From Hymenobacter convexus (GTDB taxonomy: Bacteria; Bacteroidota; Bacteroidia; Cytophagales; Hymenobacteraceae): a DNA stretch of 64,000 nt. A model generated the notes under the pieces. It did no database searches. It saw only the letters and a program-made list of their open reading frames with translations, and was not told where the DNA came from. The position numbers and the translations under genes were made by a program. Location of the stretch: contig NZ_JAUQON010000002.1 of the NCBI RefSeq assembly GCF_030580955.1, forward strand, positions 1 through 64,000, in the 5' to 3' direction. Every line of letters starts with the position of its first letter. Within the stretch, counting starts at the first letter, position 1. Shown piece after piece: positions 45,860-53,735 of this stretch.

Positions 45860-48007
45860 TCAACTCTGCGGCACCAGCAGCTTTTGGCCCAGCTTCACCT
45901 CGTCGGAAGTGAGGTGGTTGACCTCACGCAACAGCTGCACGCTCACCCCAAACCGGCGTGAGATGTTGAACAGCGTATCGCCGGGCTGCACCAGATGCAC
46001 CTTCGAGGCTAAGTCGTGCTTACTCAGCGCGCTTTTGGGTGTTGCAGCCAGTTCTTTTGCCGCAGCTTTGGCGGGTTTGCGAGGAGCTTCGGCAACCGCT
46101 TCCGTTTCCGTGGGCGCGCTGAACACCAGCCGCTGGCCCATCACCACGTTTTCGGATGCCAGCTTGTTCCAGGCTACCAGCTGTGCTACACTCACGCCGT
46201 GCTCGCGGGCCAGCTTGGTGAGGTTGTCGCCCCGGCGCACGGTGTAGGGGCCGGTGTTCACGGGCTCCTCAGCGGCCGCCGTGGTTTCTACAGCTACTTC
46301 CGATTCGGCTACGGCTTTGGCTTCGTTGCGCTTGGCTTCGGCGGCCTGCGTCTGGGCCAGGCGGCGGGCGGCCACGCGGGCCTGCGCATCAGCGGCCGCC
46401 TGCTGAATGGCCTGCCGCTGCCGAATGGCTACCAGCCGGGTTTCCTGTAGCTTCTCCTGCTTAATCAGTTCCTGCACGCGAGCCACTTCCCGGGCATTAG
46501 CAGCGGCCTGCTCTTTGCGGGCCAGGGCTTCTTCATCCGAAACCACCGGCCGCACCGGACGCGGCGCCACGGCAATGGCCTCAACCGGCGCTTTCGGCGC
46601 ACTGGGCGCTGCCACAGGCATCGGCATAAAAATCACCAGTTGCTTGCCGGGCTTCAGCGCCTTGCCCTTTGGCAATTCATTCCAACGGCGCAACTGGCTT
46701 TGGCTCACCTCGAACCGCTCGGCCAGACTAGCCAGCGTTTCGCCCTTCTTCACCTTATGCGGCACCCGCCGGAAACGCGGCTCCGAAGGTTCCGCCTCAG
46801 CTCGCGGGCCGGCCGTGGCAGCCAGCATCTGCTTGCTCACCCAGGGCTCCACACCCTCCAGGCGGGGCGGCAGTACGGCCAGCGGCAGCGGCAACTCCGC
46901 CGTGGGCTGGCAGTAGTCCAGCAAGGTATTCCGGTCTACATCACCCAAGTGCTCGGCGGCTGAGGACGGAAACCGTACCACGTAGGAACGGTAGCCGGCG
47001 GGCAGCGCCGCGCGCCGCAGCTCGGGGTTGAAACGCGTTAGGAACAGGGAGTCGTCGTAGCCGCAGGCGCGGCTCAGGCGGCGCAGGTCGAAGGCCCGGC
47101 CGCGCAGGCCCAACGTATCCATCTGTTCGGCGTACTGGTAGCGCAGCTTGTCGGAGCGCAGGCCGTGGGCCTCGGCGTACTTCATGCTGTACATGATGGC
47201 CGTGAAGGTGGGCACGTAGTTGCGCGTTTCGGCCGGCATGTTGGGGTACAGTTCCCAGAAGGTCTTTTTGCCAGTGCGGCGCATCACGCGCTGCACGCTG
47301 CCCGCACCCCAGTTGTAGGCGGCCAACACCAATTCCCAGTCATGAAACACGCCGTAGAGGTAGCGAAGGTGCTTGCAGGCGGCTTCGGTGGCTTTTTCGG
47401 GGGCCATGCGCTCGTCCACCCATTCGTCGCGCACCAAGCGCAGGTCGCCGGCCGTGGGGCCCATGAACTGCCAGAGGCCAGTGGCGCCTACTGGCGACTT
47501 GGCCGTCGGAATCAGGGCCGATTCCACCACAGCCAGGTATTTCAGGTCCGTGGGCAGGTTGTATTTGGCAAGGTATTTCTCGAAGATGGGGAAGTACAGG
47601 TTTTCGCGCTCCAGCACGCGCTGCAGGTAGCTGCGGTTGCGGGCCGTGAACAAGGTCACGTAGGCCATCACCGAGTTGTTGAACTGATGCGGCACGTCGG
47701 TTTCGAAGCAGCCCACTCGGTCGCACACCAGGTCGCGCAAGGTGGGCGGCGTGCGCAGCCATTCTAGCCGGGCCGAGTCGACCTGCGCGGGCGCGGCCAC
47801 CAGCGTGTCAGGCTGCAACTCCAAGTGCACGCGCACGGTGTCGCCCAACAGTGCTGGCATCGTGGAAATTACCTGGCCGTTCGGGTCCGGCGCGGGCACT
47901 TCCTGGGCCATGGCTTTAGGCAGCGGCAACAGCAGCCCCAGTAGCCCCAGGCCCAGCCAATGGCGGTTGCGGCGGGGCATTTTCGCGTGCTTAATCCCTT
48001 GCTTCAT
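45860..48007 (-). CDS. MltD-like lytic transglycosylase with three LysM domains
   Basis: 715 residues. Signal peptide (LGLLGLLLPLPKAMA before Gln), a transglycosylase SLT domain (~110-270) with the catalytic Glu in AVVESALIP, then SPVGATGLWQFM and AAYNWGAGSV, and three LysM domains (HKVKKGETLASLAERF ~400; YTVRRGDNLTKLAREHG ~590; HLVQPGDTLFNISRRFG ~670) that bind peptidoglycan. It cleaves glycan strands to 1,6-anhydro products in the periplasm. An Ala/Arg/Gln-rich, probably helical linker (~460-580) separates LysM 1 from LysM 2. ATG at 48007 is preferred over 48064. Last gene of the envelope block. Confidence 0.93.
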   Translation of the reverse strand: MKQGIKHAKMPRRNRHWLGLGLLGLLLPLPKAMAQEVPAPDPNGQVISTMPALLGDTVRVHLELQPDTLVAAPAQVDSARLEWLRTPPTLRDLVCDRVGCFETDVPHQFNNSVMAYVTLFTARNRSYLQRVLERENLYFPIFEKYLAKYNLPTDLKYLAVVESALIPTAKSPVGATGLWQFMGPTAGDLRLVRDEWVDERMAPEKATEAACKHLRYLYGVFHDWELVLAAYNWGAGSVQRVMRRTGKKTFWELYPNMPAETRNYVPTFTAIMYSMKYAEAHGLRSDKLRYQYAEQMDTLGLRGRAFDLRRLSRACGYDDSLFLTRFNPELRRAALPAGYRSYVVRFPSSAAEHLGDVDRNTLLDYCQPTAELPLPLAVLPPRLEGVEPWVSKQMLAATAGPRAEAEPSEPRFRRVPHKVKKGETLASLAERFEVSQSQLRRWNELPKGKALKPGKQLVIFMPMPVAAPSAPKAPVEAIAVAPRPVRPVVSDEEALARKEQAAANAREVARVQELIKQEKLQETRLVAIRQRQAIQQAAADAQARVAARRLAQTQAAEAKRNEAKAVAESEVAVETTAAAEEPVNTGPYTVRRGDNLTKLAREHGVSVAQLVAWNKLASENVVMGQRLVFSAPTETEAVAEAPRKPAKAAAKELAATPKSALSKHDLASKVHLVQPGDTLFNISRRFGVSVQLLREVNHLTSDEVKLGQKLLVPQS

Positions 48008-48102
48008 AGCACTAAGATAGGCGGTGGGTAAAGAACTTGTAGAGATGAATGCAAAAATTTCCATACGCGCCTGAACGCGCTAGGGGTGTCTCCTAAACGA
48101 AA

Positions 48103-48132
48103 AAATGCCCCGACCAATTGGTCGGGGCATTT
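48103..48132 (-). terminator. Terminator of gatA
   Basis: AAATGCCCCGACCAA pairs perfectly with TTGGTCGGGGCATTT; on the minus strand T residues follow. It lies 25 bp past the gatA stop. Confidence 0.85.
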
Positions 48133-48157
48133 CTCATTCATTTGAACTGACTTGTTT

Positions 48158-49588
48158 TCAAGCCAACACTTCCTCTGTCAGCGCGCTGGCAAAGGCCAGC
48201 AACTCCGCTTCGCGGAAAGCCCCGGCCATCACCTGCAGCCCGATGGGCAGGCCGGCGGCGTCCTCCCCCACCGGGACAGAAATGGCGGGCACGCCGGCCA
48301 GCGAGGCCTGCACCGTGAAAATATCGGCCAGGTACATCGAAACCGGGTCCTGCTTCTCGCCAATTTTGAAGGCCGTGGTGGGCGTGGTGGGCAGCACCAG
48401 GAAATCGTATTGGCGCAGTAGCTCGTCGGTTTTCTCCTTTATGAGCCGGCGCACGCGCTGGGCCTTGGTGTAGTAAGCGTCGTAGTAGCTGGCGCTGAGT
48501 ACGAAGGTACCGAGTAGGATGCGGCGCTGCACTTCGGCCCCGAAGCCTTGGGCCCGGCTTTTCTTGTAGAGCGACTCCAAATCCGTGGCATCCGGGGCGC
48601 GGTAGCCATACTTCACCCCATCGAAGCGGCCTAGGTTGGAGCTGGCTTCGGCCGTGGTGAGGATGTAATAGGTCGGAATCATGTAGTCGAGGTAGGGAAA
48701 TTCCACCGCCTCCACCACGTGGCCTTGGCCGCGCAACAGCTCCAGCTGGGTTTCCAGCGCCGACTTGATTTCTGGGTTCAATCCCTCGCTATCAATGGCA
48801 TCGGCAATGTAACCGATGCGGTAGTGAGGTGCGGGCGTCAGCAGCTGGCTGTAGGCGGGTACTTCGCGCTGGCTGGCGGTGCTGTCCATGCCATCGGGGC
48901 CGGCCATTATTTCGGTCAGCAAAGCCGCATCGGCCACCGAGCGGGTGATGGGCCCAATCTGGTCGAACGACGAGGCGAAGGCCACCAGTCCGTAGCGCGA
49001 AATGCGCGAGTAAGTCGGCTTAAAGCCCACCACGCCGCAAAACGCCGCCGGTTGCCGCACCGAGCCACCCGTGTCGGACCCAATCGAGGCCAGGCACATA
49101 TCGGCCTGCACGGCCACCGCCGAGCCGCCCGACGAGCCGCCGGGCACCCGCTCCGGGTCGGCTGCGTTGCGGGCCGGGCCGAAGTAGGAGGTTTCGTTCG
49201 AGCCGCCCATGGCAAACTCGTCGCAGTTCTGGCGGCCGATGATGATGGCGTCGGCGTCGAGCAGGCGCTGCACGGCCGTGCCGGTGTAGAGCGACTTGAA
49301 GCCGTCGAGCATCAGGCTGCTGCTTTGCAGCGAGTGGCCGGCGTAAGCCAGCACGTCCTTGATGCCGATGACCATGCCGGCCAGCGGACCGGCGGTGCCG
49401 GCGGCCAGCCGGGCATCCACAGCGTCGGCCTGGGCGCGGGCCTCGTCGGGCCACACTTCCAGAAAAGCGTTGAGGGTGGGATTCTGGCGCTCGATGTTGC
49501 CCAGGTAATACTCAACGAGCTGGCGGCAGGACGTGGTGCCCGCCGTCAGCTCGCTACGAACTTCGGATAAAGACTGAAAACGCTTCAA
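48158..49588 (-). CDS. gatA: Asp-tRNA(Asn)/Glu-tRNA(Gln) amidotransferase subunit A
   Basis: 476 residues, the usual length. GatA is the amidase of the GatCAB complex that converts Glu-tRNA(Gln) and Asp-tRNA(Asn) to the amide forms. The amidase signature and Ser-cis-Ser-Lys triad are visible: Lys in GIKDVL (~77), and the serine-rich PGGSSGGSAVAVQADMC with GSDTGGSVRQPA (~150-180). GatB and GatC are not in the window. The only suitable start is the TTG at 49586-49588. Preceded on the same strand, 28 bp away, by a tatA gene. Confidence 0.96.
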   Translation of the reverse strand: MKRFQSLSEVRSELTAGTTSCRQLVEYYLGNIERQNPTLNAFLEVWPDEARAQADAVDARLAAGTAGPLAGMVIGIKDVLAYAGHSLQSSSLMLDGFKSLYTGTAVQRLLDADAIIIGRQNCDEFAMGGSNETSYFGPARNAADPERVPGGSSGGSAVAVQADMCLASIGSDTGGSVRQPAAFCGVVGFKPTYSRISRYGLVAFASSFDQIGPITRSVADAALLTEIMAGPDGMDSTASQREVPAYSQLLTPAPHYRIGYIADAIDSEGLNPEIKSALETQLELLRGQGHVVEAVEFPYLDYMIPTYYILTTAEASSNLGRFDGVKYGYRAPDATDLESLYKKSRAQGFGAEVQRRILLGTFVLSASYYDAYYTKAQRVRRLIKEKTDELLRQYDFLVLPTTPTTAFKIGEKQDPVSMYLADIFTVQASLAGVPAISVPVGEDAAGLPIGLQVMAGAFREAELLAFASALTEEVLA

Positions 49589-49616
49589 ACTACTTGCAGA
49601 TTAGGTGCGCCCAAAG

Positions 49617-50087
49617 TTAGGCATCAGCGCTAGGACTAGCATTAGCCGGAATATAGGGCTGCCGGGGCTGAGTGCCTTCCGGCGCCAGATTGGGCGGCAA
49701 CTGATGGGCTACCGGCGGTGCAGGCTCCTCGGTTCTGTGCTCAAAAGGCTGGTCCGGCGCCGTGGCAGCGGCCACCGTAGTGGGCGCTACGTAGGCCGGC
49801 GAAGCCCACGGGTCGAAACCCGAGCCGGGCTCGGCATCGGCCACCGGCAAAGGGGCCGGGTACTGGTTTTGGGGGCCGTACTGCTGCTGGGGCGCGTAGT
49901 TATTGGCGGGAGGCGCGGGCTGGCCGGCCTGCTCAAATTCGCGCCGGATTTCGGTGCTGGCGTCTTTAAACTCACGGATGCCTTTGCCCAGGCCCCGGGC
50001 TAATTCTGGAATTTTATTGGCTCCAAAAAAAATGAGGATGACGACCATTATCAGTATCACCTCGGAACCGCCGATATCACCAAACAT
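49617..50087 (-). CDS. tatA: TatA/TatB-type Sec-independent translocase subunit (second copy)
   Basis: 156 residues. One N-terminal membrane helix (SEVILIMVVILIFFGANKIP, ~8-27) followed by the amphipathic helix and FKDA segment (ELARGLGKGIREFKDAS) that define TatA. TatA oligomers form the pore that passes folded twin-arginine proteins. After residue ~55 comes a long Pro/Ala/Gln-rich tail (APQQQYGPQNQYPAP) of about 100 residues, longer than in classical TatA. TatC is not in the window. ATG at 50087. Co-directional with the next tatA upstream, 44 bp apart, and gatA 28 bp downstream. Confidence 0.92.
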   Translation of the reverse strand: MFGDIGGSEVILIMVVILIFFGANKIPELARGLGKGIREFKDASTEIRREFEQAGQPAPPANNYAPQQQYGPQNQYPAPLPVADAEPGSGFDPWASPAYVAPTTVAAATAPDQPFEHRTEEPAPPVAHQLPPNLAPEGTQPRQPYIPANASPSADA

Positions 50088-50131
50088 AAGAATGTGGGGT
50101 TTGAATGATTAAATAAAATGAGCCCGCAGGA

Positions 50132-50500
50132 CTATTGGCGCGGCTGCGAAGCCGGGTCGTTGGGGTTGTAGGCGGGCGGCGCGGGCTGCTGGTAGCCTTG
50201 CTGCGGGTAGCCCTGCTGGGGCTGCTGCGGGTACCCTTGCTGGGGTTGCTGGGGGTAGCCTTGTTGCGGATACTGCTGCTGATAAGGCGGCTGCACGGGC
50301 GGCGCCGTAGGCTGGTCGCGGTACTGCGGCTGCTGCTCCTCGGGGCGGGTGCTGGCGTCTTTAAACTCGCGCACGCCCTGGCCCATGCCCCGGAACAACT
50401 CCGGAATGCGCTTGGCGCCGAACAGCAGAATAACAACGAAGAGAATGAGCAGCATTTCGGTGGTGCCAAAGCTGCCAATCAGAAATAGGGGATGATGCAT
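50132..50500 (-). CDS. tatA: TatA-type Sec-independent translocase subunit (first copy)
   Basis: 122 residues. Membrane helix (GTTEMLLILFVVILLFGAKRIP) and TatA amphipathic helix (ELFRGMGQGVREFKDAS), then a repetitive Tyr/Pro/Gln tail of YPQQPQQG units (~70-105) ending in PNDPASQPRQ. The ATG at 50500 puts the TatA domain at the N-terminus; an earlier start at 50563 adds a second hydrophobic stretch unlike TatA. A TATCTTTG promoter element lies upstream on the minus strand. Duplicated with the following gene; the tail has no obvious counterpart outside related bacteria. Confidence 0.92.
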   Translation of the reverse strand: MHHPLFLIGSFGTTEMLLILFVVILLFGAKRIPELFRGMGQGVREFKDASTRPEEQQPQYRDQPTAPPVQPPYQQQYPQQGYPQQPQQGYPQQPQQGYPQQGYQQPAPPAYNPNDPASQPRQ

Positions 50501-50573
50501 GAGCGCAAGGGCCGCCAAGGCCCGGTTAGGATGATAAAGGAGGATATACGCAGCCAAACACATTTTGGAGTAT

Positions 50574-50581
50574 CAAAGATA
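50574..50581 (-). promoter_or_regulatory. -7 promoter element for the tatA-tatA-gatA genes
   Basis: TATCTTTG on the minus strand is a perfect match to TAnnTTTG, 73 nt before the first tatA ATG. A well-spaced -33 TTTG was not found. Confidence 0.45.
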
Positions 50582-50696
50582 CCGGATAGCAGGTGTTTGC
50601 TGAATGAAGCAATGATTCGGCGGGTGAATCGGGGCAATTGACCGGGCGAAAATCAGGGTTGAACGGAATGGCTGGCTGCATGCATGAAGACTTAAT

Positions 50697-50704
50697 TAGT
50701 TTTG
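50697..50704 (+). promoter_or_regulatory. -7 promoter element for the GAF-LytTR gene
   Basis: TAGTTTTG is a perfect TAnnTTTG, 72 nt before the GTG start; the -33 region lacks a good TTTG, as can occur in activator-dependent promoters. The 276-bp space holds both divergent promoters. Confidence 0.45.
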
Positions 50705-50776
50705 TTAAGTTTTTCACGCTGAGCTTTATTATTTAACAGCTTTGAGTGGAATGTTCACTTCTTACTACTCTTCGCT

Positions 50777-51721
50777 GTGAAATCACCCAAATTCGCCACG
50801 CCGGCCGATGCCTCCCTGCGTCAGGTAAACGAGGCCGACCGCTTGGAAACGCTGCAAAGCTACCAGGTGCTGGATACGGGCCCGGAGCAGGTGTTCAATG
50901 ACATTGCGCAGCTGGCGGCTTTCATCTGCGGCACGCCCATTTCGCTGGTTTCATTGATTGACGGCGACCGCCAATGGTTTAAAGCCCGCGTGGGCCTGAA
51001 TGTGCAGGAAACGCCGCGCGAGCACGCGTTCTGCCAGTACGCCATGCGCGCCAACAACGTGTACGAAGTGCGCGACGCCACCGTCGACGAACGTTTTGCC
51101 AACAATCCCCTCGTCACCGGCGACCCCAACATCCGCTTCTACGCGGGCGCCCCGCTGCTCTCGCCCGAAGGCCTGCCGCTGGGCACGCTCTGCGCCATCG
51201 ACACCATTCCGCGCGAGCTTTCCACCGACCAGCGCGATGCGCTCCGCATCCTGGCCCGCCAGGTGATGGCACACCTGGAGCTACGCCGCATCCGCGTGCA
51301 GCTCGAAGACGAGCGGCAGAAGCTCGACGGAGTGTTGCGCATGGCCAACAGCACCGGCGACAGTCTCTACGCCAGCGCCCGCGCCGAAATATTTGTGAAG
51401 CAGGAACAGCGCCTAGTACGCGTGCCCACCGCCGATTTGCAGTACATCGAAGCCCTGGGCGACTACGTGAACCTGCACACCACCCGCGAGCGCCTCACCA
51501 TGTACGGCACCATGAAGGACCTGGAAACGAAGCTACCGGTGCGCGATTTTGCCCGGGTGCACCGCAAATACATCGTGCGCCTCGACCGCATCGTGGCTAT
51601 TGAGGGCGACGTGGCCCTGCTCGACGGCGTGCGCGATGCCCACGTGTCGCGCACCACCGTGCGGGTGCCCATCGGCAGCTCCTACAAGGCCGGTTTGCTG
51701 GGCCGCCTGAATCTGGTCTGA
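50777..51721 (+). CDS. GAF-domain LytTR-type transcriptional regulator
   Basis: 314 residues. A GAF sensor domain (~20-175: RLETLQSYQVLDTGPEQVF, ISLVSLIDGDRQWFKARVG, FCQYAM, DPNIRFYAGAPL, PLGTLCAID) is joined by a short coiled segment (~170-205) to a C-terminal LytTR DNA-binding domain (~210-314: IEALGDYVNLHT, FARVHRKYIVRLDRI, VRVPIGSSYK). There is no receiver domain, so it is a one-component regulator whose ligand binds the GAF pocket; GDRQWFKARVGL and ETPREHAFC are typical of the GAF group fused to kinases. Start is GTG at 50777. It is the only plus-strand gene inside the envelope block and is divergent from tatA. Confidence 0.88.
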   Translation: MKSPKFATPADASLRQVNEADRLETLQSYQVLDTGPEQVFNDIAQLAAFICGTPISLVSLIDGDRQWFKARVGLNVQETPREHAFCQYAMRANNVYEVRDATVDERFANNPLVTGDPNIRFYAGAPLLSPEGLPLGTLCAIDTIPRELSTDQRDALRILARQVMAHLELRRIRVQLEDERQKLDGVLRMANSTGDSLYASARAEIFVKQEQRLVRVPTADLQYIEALGDYVNLHTTRERLTMYGTMKDLETKLPVRDFARVHRKYIVRLDRIVAIEGDVALLDGVRDAHVSRTTVRVPIGSSYKAGLLGRLNLV

Positions 51722-51958
51722 GTCGGTACGGTGCTGTAGCGTTTCAGCACTGCGCCTAGCCGAATGCGACGTTCACCGTGTCGGAGGCTCCATTCGCCGA
51801 GTTGCCAAATTCTGAGCCCCGCGCCGCCCCCAATTTTGAATCGGTTATCGGTTGCAGCACGCCTCAAAAGCCGCTCCTGCCGACAGCTAAGTTTGTTTTC
51901 ATAGCTCAGAAAGACACCGCGCTTTGCTCGGTGTTTTTTTTTGCCCGGTTGGTTTCGG

Positions 51959-52134
51959 CTGTCATTGCGAGGCCGCAGGCCGTGGCAATCCGTCCTGTTC
52001 TGAGCGACCAGCCTTTTAATGCGACAAACCCCGATAAAAGCCCCGACACTGCACAGTGCCGGGGCTTTCTGGTAGAAGAGCATACTTGGGTTTGAGAGGA
52101 CGGATTGCCGCGGCCTGCGGCCTCGCAATGACAG
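51959..52134. repeat. Inverted repeat, family C, enclosing a terminator
   Basis: CTGTCATTGCGAGGCCGCAG and the following GCCGTGGCAATCCGTCC are inverted at the right end (GGACGGATTGCC...CAATGACAG). Arms about 37 nt; the ~100-nt centre holds an intrinsic terminator. The rest of the 424-bp space between the regulator and the EnvC-like gene (51722-51958) has no recognised feature. Confidence 0.85.
52036..52070. terminator. Bidirectional terminator inside the family C repeat
   Basis: AAAAGCCCCGACACTG pairs with CAGTGCCGGGGCTTT (one mismatch-free core of 13 bp) around a short loop, with A and T runs on each side. It could end both the GAF-LytTR gene and the EnvC-like gene, which converge here. Confidence 0.75.
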
Positions 52135-52145
52135 GAGCCCTCCGC

Positions 52146-53732
52146 CTACTTGTGTCCCAGCCAGCTCTCCGGGTTGAGGTTGGCCGAGTTGTGCCACACC
52201 TGGAACTGCACTTCGGACGTGCCCTCCGAATCGGTGGCGACCGTGCCGATGACTTCGCGGGCACTCACGCGCTGGCCTTCGCGCACATTCACGGAGCGCA
52301 GCTTGGCATACACCGTGAAGAAGTCGCCGTGCTGAATCATGACAATGGTGTTCATGCCGGCGATGTTGGCAATGGTAAGCACCTTGCCATCAAAGCAGGA
52401 CCGCACTTCCTCGCCGGCGGCGGTTTGAATGTCGACGCCGCGGTTTTCCACGGTCACGTTTTTCAGTACCGGGTGCGGGTGGCGGCCAAAATGCTGGCTG
52501 ATGAAGCCCCGGCTCACCGGCCAGGGCAGGCGGCCCCGGTTGCCGGAAAACGAAGAAGAAGCCAGCGCCGACTCGGGGGTGAGGGCGATGCGCACAGCGC
52601 GGCGGTCGGCGGCAGCTTCGGCGGCGGTTTCGGGCGCGTCCGATTCGGGGGCGGCCGTGGCGTTATCGGCATCGCTGGCGTCCTCGCTGGCGGCGGCCGT
52701 TTCGCGGCGCGGGCGGGCGGGGCCGGCCCCACCGGCGGCGTTGCGGGCAGCGGCAGTTCGGCGGGCGTCGCGGGCGGCGGCTAGCGCGGCTTGGCGCCGG
52801 GCGGCCAAGCGCGCCGCCCGGGCAGCCCGGGCAATTTCTTCGCGCACCCGCTCGGCAATCAGGTTGTCGAGGCGGTTTACGGCCTGGCGGCGTTCTTCCA
52901 GTTCCTGGCGCAGGCCCTGCTCCTGCTGGCTGAGCTGCTGCACCATCTCGTCTTCTTTCGACTTGAGGGTGAGCAGGTTTTTATTCTCGTTCAGCTGGTT
53001 GTTCAGCAAGCTGCTTTTGCGTTTCTGCTGCTGCGTGAGGCCCGAAAGTTGCTGGTGCAGCCGGTACTGCGTGCCCATGATGCGGGCCGCCTGCCGCTGC
53101 CGCTCCTCGGTGTATTGGCGGATGTAGCGCAGCCGCAAGGCAAATTGATTGAACGACTCCGAAGCAAACAAAAACATCAGCCGATTGAAGCCGTTGGCCG
53201 TTTTCGAAGCCGTGTAGAGCAGTCGGGCGTATTCACCCTTTAGCTCGCGCAGGGTTTGCTGGGTTTGCAGCACCTGGGTGGCCGTTTGGTGCACGTTGGT
53301 TTCGATGCCGTGCAGCTGCGTCGAAATGCCTTGAATGACCTGCTTTTTCTCGGTCAGCTTTTCCTTGATGACGTTGAGCTGGCCCAAGCTAGCTTTTTTC
53401 TTCTCCTGCGTTTGATTCAGGGCTTGGCTGGTGGCCTGAATCTGGCGCAGATTATTCTGTCGCTCGCGTTCCAGCTGGGCTTTGGTTTTGGGGCGCGTGG
53501 AGTTGGTTTTTGGTTTTTGGCTTCTGGTTTTTGGCTTTGGCGCGGCAGCGGCTTGGGCCGTCTGTTTCTTTCTGCGCTGCTGAGCGGCGGCCGGCAGGGC
53601 CAGCCACGCCGCCAGCAGGCACAGCAGCAGGCCACGACCATGCGTCTGCCGCAGCTGCTGCCAAGCCGCCTTTATAAGACAATCAGCCTGCTCTATCCGT
53701 TTACGCTTCACCGGGTGCCAGTCAAAAACCAC
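52146..53732 (-). CDS. EnvC-like murein hydrolase activator (coiled coil + degenerate M23/LytM domain)
   Basis: 528 residues. Signal peptide (LLCLLAAWLALPAAA before Gln), a Lys/Pro/Thr-rich linker, a long coiled coil (~90-300, Gln/Glu/Lys/Arg-rich), an Ala/Arg/Asp-rich linker (~300-390) and a C-terminal LytM domain (~405-528: FISQHFGRHPHPVL, AGEEVRSCFDGKVLTIANI, VMIQHGDFFTVYAKL, GTSEVQFQVW). The HxGxD motif reads NRGVD and HLHFE reads EVQFQ, so most zinc ligands are missing, as in E. coli EnvC, which activates amidases at division rather than cutting the wall. GTG start, 3 bp after the stop of the DUF4292 gene, so translationally coupled. Confidence 0.9.
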   Translation of the reverse strand: MVFDWHPVKRKRIEQADCLIKAAWQQLRQTHGRGLLLCLLAAWLALPAAAQQRRKKQTAQAAAAPKPKTRSQKPKTNSTRPKTKAQLERERQNNLRQIQATSQALNQTQEKKKASLGQLNVIKEKLTEKKQVIQGISTQLHGIETNVHQTATQVLQTQQTLRELKGEYARLLYTASKTANGFNRLMFLFASESFNQFALRLRYIRQYTEERQRQAARIMGTQYRLHQQLSGLTQQQKRKSSLLNNQLNENKNLLTLKSKEDEMVQQLSQQEQGLRQELEERRQAVNRLDNLIAERVREEIARAARAARLAARRQAALAAARDARRTAAARNAAGGAGPARPRRETAAASEDASDADNATAAPESDAPETAAEAAADRRAVRIALTPESALASSSFSGNRGRLPWPVSRGFISQHFGRHPHPVLKNVTVENRGVDIQTAAGEEVRSCFDGKVLTIANIAGMNTIVMIQHGDFFTVYAKLRSVNVREGQRVSAREVIGTVATDSEGTSEVQFQVWHNSANLNPESWLGHK

Positions 53733-53735
53733 TGC

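Noticed and set aside
52146..53732. Active M23 metallopeptidase
   Set aside because: Key His ligands of both zinc motifs are replaced, so an EnvC-like non-catalytic role fits better.
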